Below are positions 45,350 to 53,458 of a DNA stretch of 64,000 nt, piece by piece. The stretch's first letter is position 1; every line of letters starts with the position of its first letter. Under the pieces are notes generated by a model. That model had not been told where the DNA came from. It made no database searches and saw only the letters and a list, made by a program, of their open reading frames with translations. Both the position numbers and the translations under genes were made by a program. The stretch is from Betaproteobacteria bacterium. Its GTDB lineage: Bacteria; Pseudomonadota; Gammaproteobacteria; Burkholderiales; Casimicrobiaceae. Where the stretch lies: assembly GCA_016716425.1 (NCBI GenBank), contig JADJWJ010000020.1, positions 1 to 64,000 of the forward strand, read 5' to 3'.

Positions 45350-46213
45350 CTACGCGTACGCGACCATCGGCACCGACCACGGCTCGGGCCAGTGGATGCC
45401 GAACGGCAGGTACGGTTCGGCCGCGATGCGCACGCGCGCGAAGCCCGCCGCCGCGAACTCGCGCTCGAGGGCCGCGCGCGAGAACACGCGCATCTCGAGC
45501 GTCGAGCCGGGACCGCCGTGGAACACGAGGTCGGAGAAGCGTTGCTCGCGTCCGTCGCGCGTGCGGTTGGTCAGCGTCCAGTGACCGTTCTCCTCGGCGA
45601 GCGCCCAGTCGAAGAGGTCGGGGAAGTGCTCGCGGGTGTCGGGGTCCAGCGAGAACGGCACGGTGAAGATGAACTTGCCGCCGCGCTTCAACAGCCGGCG
45701 CGCGTTCGCGAACGCGCGCGCGACCGGCGGCTCGACGTGCTCGAACACGTCGCTGGCGATCACGAAGTGGTAACGGCCGACGCGCGCGGGGTCGATGTCG
45801 GCGATGTCGAGCCGCGGTTCCGTGTGGTAGAACGTGTTCTCGTAGTCGAACTTCTCGGCGAGCGGCCGCGCGTACGCGTCCGCGTCGGACAGGCCGATGC
45901 CCGCGATGTCCTTGCGCACCGGCAGGTCCGGCAGCGGGGCGGGGCGGCCGAGCACCTCGCGCGTGACGAGGCAGGCCATCGCGCGGAAGCGCACGTTCGA
46001 GCCGCAGTGCGTGCAGTTCTGCGCCTCGCGCGAGAGCTCCGCGAGCGTCCCCGCGTTCGGCGTCCCGCACAGGTTGCAGCGGAACGGGACCGCGGCGCCC
46101 GGCGGAATCCGCGCCGGATCGCCGCCGTCGATGCCGCGCCAGCGGCGCCACGACAGGAAGCGCAGCGCCTGCCGCTGTGCGAACAGGCGGGCGTAGGCGG
46201 CGGGTCGTTGCAT
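45350..46213 (-). CDS. Class I SAM methyltransferase with a zinc-ribbon N-terminus
   Basis: This 287-residue protein has two CxxC pairs (FRCNLCGTPNAG and NCTHCGSNVRFRA) in a zinc ribbon, then a methyltransferase core: IAGIGLSDADAYARPLAEKF, YHFVIASDVFEHVEPPVARA and LLKRGGKFIFTVPFSLDPD. It resembles sugar or lipid methyltransferases that follow a zinc finger. The substrate is unknown. Confidence 0.82.
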   Translation of the reverse strand: MQRPAAYARLFAQRQALRFLSWRRWRGIDGGDPARIPPGAAVPFRCNLCGTPNAGTLAELSREAQNCTHCGSNVRFRAMACLVTREVLGRPAPLPDLPVRKDIAGIGLSDADAYARPLAEKFDYENTFYHTEPRLDIADIDPARVGRYHFVIASDVFEHVEPPVARAFANARRLLKRGGKFIFTVPFSLDPDTREHFPDLFDWALAEENGHWTLTNRTRDGREQRFSDLVFHGGPGSTLEMRVFSRAALEREFAAAGFARVRIAAEPYLPFGIHWPEPWSVPMVAYA

Positions 46214-46270
46214 GCGAGGTGGCGTGTCGGAGGGGGCGACGGCGCGGCGATTGTACGCGACCGGGCGTGG

Positions 46271-47164
46271 TCATCCGCGCGGATGGTGCTGCGCGTGCAG
46301 CTGGCGCAGCCGCTCGCGCGCGACGTGCGTGTAGATCGTCGTCGTCGTGATGTCGGCGTGCCCGAGCAGCAGCTGCACGACGCGCAGGTCGGCGCCGTGG
46401 TTGAGGAGGTGCGTGGCGAACGCGTGCCGCAGCACGTGCGGCGAGAGCGCGGCGGCCGGGATGCCGGCCCGGACCGCGTAGCGCTTGACCAGCGCCCAGA
46501 ACGCCTGCCGGGTCATCGGCCCGTGGCGCGCCGTCAGGAACACGTGGTCGCTCTTCGCCGCCGCCGCGAGTTCCGGTCGTGCCGACTTCTGGTAGCGCGC
46601 GAGCCACGCGACCGCCTCGGCGCCTAGCGGCACGAGGCGCTCCTTGCTGCCTTTGCCGAGCACCCGGACCACGCCGGCGTCGAGCGACACCTGCGCGAGC
46701 TTCAGGCCGGTGAGCTCGGACACGCGCAGGCCGGTCGCGTAGAGCGTCTCCAGCATCGCGCGGTCACGCAGGCCGAGCGTCGTGTCGACGGCGGGTGCTT
46801 CGAGCAGCGCCTCGACCTGCGCTTCGGAGAGGAGCTTCGGCAGCCGGCGCGGCATCTTCGGCGCCCGAACGCGCACGGTCGGGTCCTCGCGCACGGCCGC
46901 GCGCTCGAGCTGCAGGCGGTAGAAGCGCCGCAGCGCGGAGAGCCGGCGGGCGACCGACGATGCCTTGGCCTTCGCGCGATACTGGTCGGCTAGCCACGCC
47001 TCGACGTCGCCGCGGTCGGCGGCCAGCAGCCCGCGCGTGCGAAGCCACGTCGCCCATGCAGCGAGGTCGCGCCGGTAGCTCGCGAGCGAGGCCGGCGCCA
47101 GCCCGTCGCGCAGCCACAGCTGGTCGCAGAACGCATCGATGAGGTCGGCGTCCGCGGTCCGCAC
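46271..47164 (-). CDS. xerD: Site-specific tyrosine recombinase XerD
   Basis: This recombinase of about 297 residues is taken from GTG 47164, directly after the ogt stop. It has a SAM-like core-binding domain (LIDAFCDQLWLRDGLAPASL) and a catalytic domain: Arg in YATGLRVSELTGL, Lys in GKGSKERLVPLG, HxxR in LSPHVLRHAFATHLLNHGAD, His in LLGHADITTTTIYTHV and the Tyr nucleophile in IYTHV. It resolves chromosome dimers at dif with XerC. Chromosomal context argues against an integrase. Confidence 0.95.
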   Translation of the reverse strand: MRTADADLIDAFCDQLWLRDGLAPASLASYRRDLAAWATWLRTRGLLAADRGDVEAWLADQYRAKAKASSVARRLSALRRFYRLQLERAAVREDPTVRVRAPKMPRRLPKLLSEAQVEALLEAPAVDTTLGLRDRAMLETLYATGLRVSELTGLKLAQVSLDAGVVRVLGKGSKERLVPLGAEAVAWLARYQKSARPELAAAAKSDHVFLTARHGPMTRQAFWALVKRYAVRAGIPAAALSPHVLRHAFATHLLNHGADLRVVQLLLGHADITTTTIYTHVARERLRQLHAQHHPRG

Positions 47165-47165
47165 G

Positions 47166-47657
47166 TCACGCCCCGAAGCGGTAGCCCTCGTGCGCGAGCA
47201 GCCAGCGCTTGATCGCGATGGGGTCGCGTTCATCGCTGTTCATGAACCCACCGAGCGCACCCAGCGCGCCGACGACGCGGTGGCACGGGATGACGAGCGC
47301 GATCCGGTTCGCGCCGCACGCCTGCCCGACCGCCCGCGGCGCGCTGCGCACGGCGCGCGCGACCTCGCCGTACGTGCGCGAGTGGCCGGGCGGAATCCCG
47401 GCGAGCGCGCTCCACACGCGTTGCTGGAACGCCGTGCCGCCCGGCGCGAGCGGCACCGTGAAGCGGAACTGCGGATCGTCGAGGTAGCGCAGGAGCTCGC
47501 GGACGGCGCGCTCGGCCACGGCGTCCGCGGGCGCGGCCGCGCGCTCGGCGAGCGGCAGGTAGGCGAGCCCCGTCACCGCGCGGCCGTCGGTGCGCACGCC
47601 CAGCACCGCGAACGGCGTGCGCAGCTTCGCGGCGTACGTCGGCGGGACCGCGTTCAC
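47166..47657 (-). CDS. ogt: Methylated-DNA-protein cysteine methyltransferase
   Basis: This 163-residue protein has the active-site NRIALVIPCHRVVGALGALG (Cys nucleophile in PCHR), FQQRVWSALAGIPPGHSRTY and GEVARAVRSAPRAVGQACGA. It lacks an Ada-type regulatory domain. It removes O6-alkyl groups from guanine. It lies four bases after dctM and one base before xerD. Confidence 0.94.
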   Translation of the reverse strand: MNAVPPTYAAKLRTPFAVLGVRTDGRAVTGLAYLPLAERAAAPADAVAERAVRELLRYLDDPQFRFTVPLAPGGTAFQQRVWSALAGIPPGHSRTYGEVARAVRSAPRAVGQACGANRIALVIPCHRVVGALGALGGFMNSDERDPIAIKRWLLAHEGYRFGA

Positions 47658-47661
47658 CGCG

Positions 47662-48966
47662 TCACCCCATCTTCATCTGCCGCGGCAGGAACGTGACGAG
47701 CTCCGGGACGAACCAGATCAGCAGCACGGCGGCTGCCATCAGCACGAACATCGGCACCGTGTTGCGCGCGATCCACGTGATCTGCCTGCCGGTCATGCCC
47801 TGCAGCACGAACAGGTTGAACCCGACCGGCGGCGTGATCTGCGCCATCTCGACGACGACCACCACGAAGATCCCGAACCACAGGAGGTCGATGCCGACCT
47901 TCTCGACGGTCGGCAAAATCACGCCCATCGTCAGCACGACCATCGAGATGCCGTCGAGGAAACACCCCAGCAGGATGTAGAACGCGGCCAGCGCCACGAC
48001 CAGAGCGAACGGCGACAGGCCGAGCGAGCCGATCCACTCGGCCAGGTGCCGCGGCAGCCCGATGTAGCCCATGGCCAGCGTCAGGAAGGCGGCGCCCGCC
48101 AGGATCAGCGCGATCATGCAGTACAGGCGCGTGGCGCCCATCAGGCTGGCGGCGAACGTGCGGCGGGAAAGCGAGCCCTGCGCGGCGGAAATCGCGAGCG
48201 AGCCGACGACGCCGAACGCCGCCGCCTCGGTCGCCGTCGCGAGGCCGGCGTAGATCGAGCCCAGTACGAGGCCGATCAGCAGCAGCACGGGGATCAGGTG
48301 CCGCGACGCGTATAACTTCTGCGCGAGCGTGGTGCGCTCGGCGATCGCCGGCACCTCGCCCGGATGCAGGAGCGCCCAGACGACGATATAGCCCGAGAAG
48401 AGCGCGGCCAGCAGCACGCCGGGCATCACGCCCGCGATGAAGAGCTGCGCGATCGACACGTTGGCGGTCACGCCGTAGACGATCATGATGATCGACGGCG
48501 GGATCAGCAGGCCGAGCGTGCCGGCACCCGCCAGCGTGCCGATCGTGATTCCTTCCGGGTAGCCGCGCGCCTTCAACTCGGGCAGCGTCATCTTGCCGAT
48601 GGTCGCGCACGTCGCGGCCGACGAGCCGGACACCGCCGCGAAGATCGTGCAGCCGATGATGTTCGTGTGCAGCAGCCGGCCCGGCACGCGCTCGAGCCAC
48701 GGGGCGAGCCCGCGGAACATGTCCTCGGACAGCCGCGTGCGGAACAGGATCTCGCCCATCCAGCAGAACAGCGGCAGCGCGGTGAGCGTCCACGACGAGG
48801 CCGAGCCCCAGATGGTGACGGCCATCGCGTCGCCCGCCGGACGCGAGCTGAAGAGCTCCATGCCGATCCACGCCACGCCCGCCAGCGCGAGCCCGATCCA
48901 CACGCCGCTGCCGAGCAGCGCGAACAGCGCGACGATCAGCAGGCCGGTGACGAGCCCGTCACTCAT
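47662..48966 (-). CDS. dctM: TRAP transporter large permease (DctM)
   Basis: This 434-residue protein from ATG 48966 has about twelve membrane segments. DctM motifs include LPLFCWMGEILFRTRLSEDM, AAVSGSSAATCATIGKM, GAGTLGLLIPPSIIMIVYG, TATEAAAFGVVG and AQITPPVGFNLFVLQGM. With DctQ and DctP it forms a Na+-driven uptake system. It overlaps dctQ by eight bases. Confidence 0.95.
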   Translation of the reverse strand: MSDGLVTGLLIVALFALLGSGVWIGLALAGVAWIGMELFSSRPAGDAMAVTIWGSASSWTLTALPLFCWMGEILFRTRLSEDMFRGLAPWLERVPGRLLHTNIIGCTIFAAVSGSSAATCATIGKMTLPELKARGYPEGITIGTLAGAGTLGLLIPPSIIMIVYGVTANVSIAQLFIAGVMPGVLLAALFSGYIVVWALLHPGEVPAIAERTTLAQKLYASRHLIPVLLLIGLVLGSIYAGLATATEAAAFGVVGSLAISAAQGSLSRRTFAASLMGATRLYCMIALILAGAAFLTLAMGYIGLPRHLAEWIGSLGLSPFALVVALAAFYILLGCFLDGISMVVLTMGVILPTVEKVGIDLLWFGIFVVVVVEMAQITPPVGFNLFVLQGMTGRQITWIARNTVPMFVLMAAAVLLIWFVPELVTFLPRQMKMG

Positions 48967-49468
48967 TGCGCAGCGCCTGCGCCGGCGCCTTCGGCACGCG
49001 CGCACCCTTCCACTCGAGGACGAGGTCGTCGACGAGCGCGATCAGCAGAACGATCGTGCCGGCGGCCATCGTGAGCTGCGGGATCCACAGCGGTGTGGCG
49101 TCGTTGCCGGTCGAGATGTCGTTGAACTGCCACGACTGGTACGCGAGGCGCGTGCTGTAGAACGCGAACAGGCCGGCGAGCAGCGTCGCGACGGCCAGCG
49201 CCCACAGCTCGAGCGCGCGCTGCGCCTTCACGCCGAGGTGCTCGAGCAGCAGCGTGACGCGGATGTGCTCGCCGCGCTTGAACGTGTGCGCCAGTGCGAG
49301 GAAGCCCGCCGCCGCCATGCAGTAGCCGGCGTACGAATCGGTGCCGGGCACGTGGAAGTGGAAGATGCGCCCGGCGATGCCGGTCAGCACCATGCCGAGC
49401 GTGCCCACCAAGAACAACGCCGCCAGGACTCCGGCGGCGTTGTAGAGGCGGTCGAGCAGCGCGCGCAC
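48959..49468 (-). CDS. dctQ: TRAP transporter small permease (DctQ)
   Basis: This 169-residue protein has four membrane segments (AAGVLAALFLVGTLGMVLTG, YCMAAAGFLALAHTFKRGEH, ALELWALAVATLLAGLFAFY and IPQLTMAAGTIVLLIALVDD) and the DctQ signature KRGEHIRVTLLLE. It lies 7 bp after dctP. Confidence 0.92.
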   Translation of the reverse strand: MRALLDRLYNAAGVLAALFLVGTLGMVLTGIAGRIFHFHVPGTDSYAGYCMAAAGFLALAHTFKRGEHIRVTLLLEHLGVKAQRALELWALAVATLLAGLFAFYSTRLAYQSWQFNDISTGNDATPLWIPQLTMAAGTIVLLIALVDDLVLEWKGARVPKAPAQALRNE

Positions 49469-49475
49469 GTGCGGG

Positions 49476-50450
49476 CTACTGCTGCGCGCGGTAGGCCTCG
49501 ATCACCTTCTTGCCTTCGTCGCCGGCCTTGCGCTGCCACTCGGCCAGCATGTGGTTGCCGACACGGCGCAGGTCCGCCGTCAGCTGGTCGGAGGGCTTGA
49601 GGATGTTCATGCCCTTGCCCTTCAACTGCGCGACGTACCAGCCGTTCTTCTCCTCGGAGAGCTTCCAGCCACGAGTCTCGGCGTCGGCGGCGGCCTTCAG
49701 CAGCGCGGCCTGTGTGGCCTTGTCGAGCGCGTCGAACGCCTTGGCGTTGACGATGACCGCGTTCTTCGGCAGCCACGCCTGCGTGTCGTACCAGTTCTTG
49801 ATGTGCTCGTACGTCTTCGAGTCGAAGCCGGTGGCGCCGGACGACATGTACGAGTCGATGACGCCGGTCGCGAGCGCCTGCGAGACTTCCGCGGCCTGCA
49901 CGGTCATCGGTTGGGCGCCGACCAGCTCGGCGATCTTCGCCGTCGCCGGGCTGTACGCGCGCCACTTCAGGCCCTTCATGTCGTTGACGGAGGCGAGCGT
50001 GCGCTTCGTGTAGATGCCCTGCGGCGGCCACGGCACCGCGAACAGCACCTTCATGCCCTGCTTCGCGAGCTTGTCGTCGAGCGCCTTGCGCGACGCCTTG
50101 TACAGCTTCAGCGACTCGCCGTAGGACGTCGCGAGGAACGGGATGCCGTCGAGGCCGTACAGCGGGTCCTCGTTCTCGAAGTTCACGAGCAGGATCTCGC
50201 CGGCCTGCGCCTGGCCGCCCTGGACCGCGCGCTTGATCTCCGGCGCCTTGAACAGCGACGCGTTCGGGTGCACCTGGATCCTGAGCTTGCCGCCGGATGC
50301 CTTGTCGACGTCGGCCGCGAACTGCGCGATGTTCTCGGTGTGGAAGTTGCTGGCCGGGTACGCGGTGGGCAGGTCCCACTTGGTCTGCGCCGCGGCCGGC
50401 AGGGCAAGGGCGAAGCCGATCGCGACCGCGACGGCGAAGGTTCGTTTCAT
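49476..50450 (-). CDS. dctP: TRAP transporter solute-binding protein (DctP)
   Basis: This 324-residue periplasmic protein from ATG 50450 has signal MKRTFAVAVAIGFALALPAA. Features: WDLPTAYPASNFHTENIAQF, GLDGIPFLATSYGESLKLY, DMKGLKWRAYSPATAKIAEL with the carboxylate-binding Arg, and QALATGVIDSYMSSGATGF. The ligand is probably an organic or amino acid; the racemase in front of it hints at the latter. Confidence 0.93.
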   Translation of the reverse strand: MKRTFAVAVAIGFALALPAAAQTKWDLPTAYPASNFHTENIAQFAADVDKASGGKLRIQVHPNASLFKAPEIKRAVQGGQAQAGEILLVNFENEDPLYGLDGIPFLATSYGESLKLYKASRKALDDKLAKQGMKVLFAVPWPPQGIYTKRTLASVNDMKGLKWRAYSPATAKIAELVGAQPMTVQAAEVSQALATGVIDSYMSSGATGFDSKTYEHIKNWYDTQAWLPKNAVIVNAKAFDALDKATQAALLKAAADAETRGWKLSEEKNGWYVAQLKGKGMNILKPSDQLTADLRRVGNHMLAEWQRKAGDEGKKVIEAYRAQQ

Positions 50451-50514
50451 CGGAGGTCTCCTGTCGGGCGCGGAGTCGGGGGATGTGGTTGGGGCCGCGC
50501 CAAGCCCCGGACTT

Positions 50515-51213
50515 TTACCACAATTTGTGACGCGAGTAACGCGGCCGGCTGCCCGCAATTCCGGCGTGGAACCAGCCGATCAGCTGCGCCGCGTCGAACA
50601 CCGGCAGCTCGAGCGCCAGCTCGACCGCCTGCCGATACGGCGGCATGTTCGCGCACTCGAGCACGATGGCGCCCAGGTCGCGGTGCTCGGCCGCGAGCCG
50701 GCGGGCGGCAGCGACGACGTCGAGCGACATCTCGCGCTCGTCGATCGTCGCGGTGCCGTGGCGGATCGTGCGGAAGAAGTAGCCGCGCGGATCGACGCCG
50801 GCGACCGGCGTGTACGGGTCCGCGCCGGCGGCCTCGAGCGCGACTGGGGACAGGTCCGCCGCCGAGTAGGTGACGATGCCGACCCGGCGGTGGCGCGGCA
50901 GGCAGCGCTGGACCAGCGGCACCTGCAGCAGCGACGACGTCAGCACCGGGACCTCCAGTTCGGCGGCGAGCTCGCGCTGCCAGCGCACGAGGAATCCGCA
51001 CGTCGTCGCGATGCCGATACAGCCGCCCTCGACCAGCTCGTTGGCGGCCGCGACGAACGCCGGCAGCAGCGCGTCGCGGCGCCGGTGCACGACGTCCTCC
51101 ACGAGCGCGCCGCGCACCGTCGCGTGCCGCACCGGGAACGCGAACGTGTCCGGATTGCCGACGTCGCCGCGCAGGCGCGGGAACGCGGTGTCGAGGGTGA
51201 GGATGCCGAGCAT
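50515..51213 (-). CDS. Aspartate/glutamate racemase-family protein
   Basis: This 232-residue protein reads MLGILTLDTAFPRLRGDVGN, then GCIGIATTCGFLVRWQRELA with the first Cys, PVLTSSLLQVPLVQRCL, VGIVTYSA and GAIVLECANMPPYRQAVE with the second Cys. The two cysteines are the racemase or cis-trans-isomerase acid/base pair. It is first gene of the TRAP operon and probably acts on the transported substrate. Confidence 0.85.
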   Translation of the reverse strand: MLGILTLDTAFPRLRGDVGNPDTFAFPVRHATVRGALVEDVVHRRRDALLPAFVAAANELVEGGCIGIATTCGFLVRWQRELAAELEVPVLTSSLLQVPLVQRCLPRHRRVGIVTYSAADLSPVALEAAGADPYTPVAGVDPRGYFFRTIRHGTATIDEREMSLDVVAAARRLAAEHRDLGAIVLECANMPPYRQAVELALELPVFDAAQLIGWFHAGIAGSRPRYSRHKLW

Positions 51214-51247
51214 CAGGAGTCAGGAATCAGAGGTCAGGTATCAGAAG
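51212..51247. repeat. Short degenerate tandem repeat (TCAGGARTCAG-like)
   Basis: Four or so copies of an 8-10-bp unit (GGAGTCAGGAATCAGAGGTC...) lie in the 63-bp gap between the racemase start and the stop of the next gene. A related GGGGATC-type array occurs inside the 5-oxoprolinase gene near 55990. Confidence 0.6.
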
Positions 51248-51276
51248 GGGCCGGGTGCCGGAACCGGCTTCAGCCA

Positions 51277-53304
51277 CTATTCTCGCGCGATTGCGAAGTC
51301 GTCGGGCGGGAGGCCGGCGAGGTGCCGCGCGTGCATCGCCTCGTACGCGGACTCCAGCCACCGGGTGTGCGCGACAGGACCGCCGGGCGGACCGGCGCGC
51401 CGCCGGTCGGCGAGCCGCTGCCGCAGCGCGCGGAGCCGCTCCGGCGCGGACGCGAGCGCGATCGCCGCGGCGACGTAGTCGGCGGGCGAGTCGGCGACGA
51501 GCTCGGGCAGCCCGGCGGCATGAAGTAGGCTCGCGGCGACGCGGCCGGCGAACGTGTCGCCGGCGTACGTCAGCACCGGCAGTCCCGCCCACAGCGCGTC
51601 ACCCGCCGTCGTGCCGGCGTTGTACGGATGGGTGTCGACGAACAGGTCCGCCGCCGCCAAGCGCGCGAGGTACTCGTCGCGCGGAGTCCACGCGGCGAAC
51701 ACGATGCGCTGCGGGTCGATCCCGCGGCCGGCGAACTCGCGGCGCAGGTTGGTCTGCGCCCACTCGTTCTGCGCGTACAGCCAAAGCGTGGCCGCGGGCG
51801 CGCCGCGCAGGATGGCCGTCCAGCGGTCGAGCGTCGCAGGCAGCAGCTTGTAGCTGTTGTTGAAGCAGCAGAGCACGACGCCGGCCGCGGGCAGGCCGCA
51901 GGCCGCCCGCGACGGCGGGCTCGCCGTCGCCCGACGCGTGACGTCGTCCGGGTAATAGCCCGGCAGCTGCGCGATCCGCTCGGCGAAGTGGCGCCGGTCC
52001 GCCTCGGGCACCGCGATGCGGTCTGCGATCAGGTAGTCGATGTACGGCGCGCCCATCGTGCCGAGGTAGCCGAGATAGCTCGCCTGCACCGGCGCCGCGC
52101 GCGCAGCGAATATCCCCGGCCGGCTGTCGGTGGTGAAGCCGGCGAGGTCGACGGCGACGTCGACGTCGAGCTCGCGCGCGAGCTGCGCCACCGCCCGGTC
52201 GGGCAGCGCGCGGGCGTCGACGACCCGGTCGGCGGCCGCCTCCACGCGGTGCTGCACGTCGCCGCCGTCGGCGCGCCCGATCGCGATGGCGGTCACCTCG
52301 AACCGGGCCCGGTCGTGCGCCTCGAGCGTCCCGGCGATCAGGCGGCCGACCGGGTGCTCGCGGAAGTCGGGCGAAACATAGGCGACGCGGATGCGGTCGC
52401 GCCGCGGCCGCCGCGCGATCGGCGGCAAAGCGCCGTCCTGCGGGCACTTCTCGCGCGTCCACGTCTGCGCCGCCAGGTACTGGATCGCCGCCGGGACGGG
52501 GGCGGCCAGCGCCGTGAACGGCGCGCAGATGCGCTCGCCGCGCGCGAGCCCGTCGGCCAGGCGTTCGAAGTCGCGGTCGATGCCGTTCCAGTCGCACATC
52601 TGCATCCGCGTGTGCAGCCACTCGCCGAACAGGAACGGATGCGAAGGCGCCAGCGCGAGGGCCCGCGCGAGGCTCGCCAGCGCCTCGGGCAGCCGCTTCA
52701 TTTCGCGCAGCACGAGGCCGCGGTTGACGAGTGCGCCGACGTGCGCGGGCTGCTGCGCGAGCGCGCGGTCGAAGGCAGCGACCGCTTCCGGATGCCGCCC
52801 GAGCTCGCGCAGCGCGAGCCCGCGATTGGCGTGCGCGTCGACGTGCTCCGGGCGCAGCGCCAGCGCGCGGTCGTAACTCGCCAACGCGTCGGCGTGGCGC
52901 GCGAGCGCCGCCTGCACGATGCCGCGGTTGTAGTGCGCGTCGCCGTGGTCGGGCTTCACCGCCAGCGCACGGTCGTAACTCGCGAGCGCCTCGTCGAAGC
53001 GACGCAGCGCCTGCAGCGCGTTGCCCAGATTGTTGTGCGCGTTGGCGCTGCCGCCGTGGCGCGCGACCGCCTGCGCGAGAATCCGCGCCGACTCCTCGGC
53101 CCGCCCGGCCCGCCCCGCGAGCGTGCCCAGCAGGAACAGCGCCTCGAAGTGCCCGGGCTCCGCCGCGAGCACGGCGCGGCACAGCGCCTCCGCCTCGGCA
53201 ATGGCGCCGCGTCCCGCGGCCGCGAATGCGCGCGGCATCGTCTCCGCGCCGGCGTGCGCGCCAGCGGAACGATCGGGAGAGGCGGGCGCGTCGGCCGGTG
53301 GCAT
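51277..53304 (-). CDS. TPR protein with O-GlcNAc-transferase-like (SPINDLY, GT41) domain
   Basis: This 675-residue soluble protein has about six TPR repeats (residues ~30-240, e.g. ALASYDRALAVKPDHGDAHY and NRGIVQAALARHADALASYD) followed by a GT41 catalytic region. Motifs are IRVAYVSPDFREHPVGRLIA, DVAVDLAGFTTDSRPGIF, QASYLGYLGTMGAPYIDYLI and FVDTHPYNAGTTAGDALWAG. It would transfer GlcNAc or another sugar to protein Ser/Thr. The gene is divergent from the 5-oxoprolinase. Confidence 0.9.
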   Translation of the reverse strand: MPPADAPASPDRSAGAHAGAETMPRAFAAAGRGAIAEAEALCRAVLAAEPGHFEALFLLGTLAGRAGRAEESARILAQAVARHGGSANAHNNLGNALQALRRFDEALASYDRALAVKPDHGDAHYNRGIVQAALARHADALASYDRALALRPEHVDAHANRGLALRELGRHPEAVAAFDRALAQQPAHVGALVNRGLVLREMKRLPEALASLARALALAPSHPFLFGEWLHTRMQMCDWNGIDRDFERLADGLARGERICAPFTALAAPVPAAIQYLAAQTWTREKCPQDGALPPIARRPRRDRIRVAYVSPDFREHPVGRLIAGTLEAHDRARFEVTAIAIGRADGGDVQHRVEAAADRVVDARALPDRAVAQLARELDVDVAVDLAGFTTDSRPGIFAARAAPVQASYLGYLGTMGAPYIDYLIADRIAVPEADRRHFAERIAQLPGYYPDDVTRRATASPPSRAACGLPAAGVVLCCFNNSYKLLPATLDRWTAILRGAPAATLWLYAQNEWAQTNLRREFAGRGIDPQRIVFAAWTPRDEYLARLAAADLFVDTHPYNAGTTAGDALWAGLPVLTYAGDTFAGRVAASLLHAAGLPELVADSPADYVAAAIALASAPERLRALRQRLADRRRAGPPGGPVAHTRWLESAYEAMHARHLAGLPPDDFAIARE

Positions 53305-53458
53305 GGCGTGCGGAAGCGGGTGGACCGCTGGGGCGCCACCCGATTATGCACGCGCCGCGCGCGGGCCGGACGCGCCGCGACACGAGTGCCGATCTGGCAT
53401 ACTTCCGCGCGCCGCGGCCCCATCCGTCGCCCGCCGCGCGACCGAGGCACGAGAGCAC

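Noticed and set aside
44799..46607. 602-codon minus-strand frame across ybaK and the methyltransferase
   Set aside because: It is a shifted frame of the two real genes, and the residues are low-complexity Arg/Ala.
46271..47164. XerD-like recombinase as integrase of a mobile island
   Set aside because: Length, motifs and housekeeping neighbours (ogt, ybaK) fit chromosomal XerD. No att repeats or phage genes are nearby, and the tRNA lies 19 kb away.
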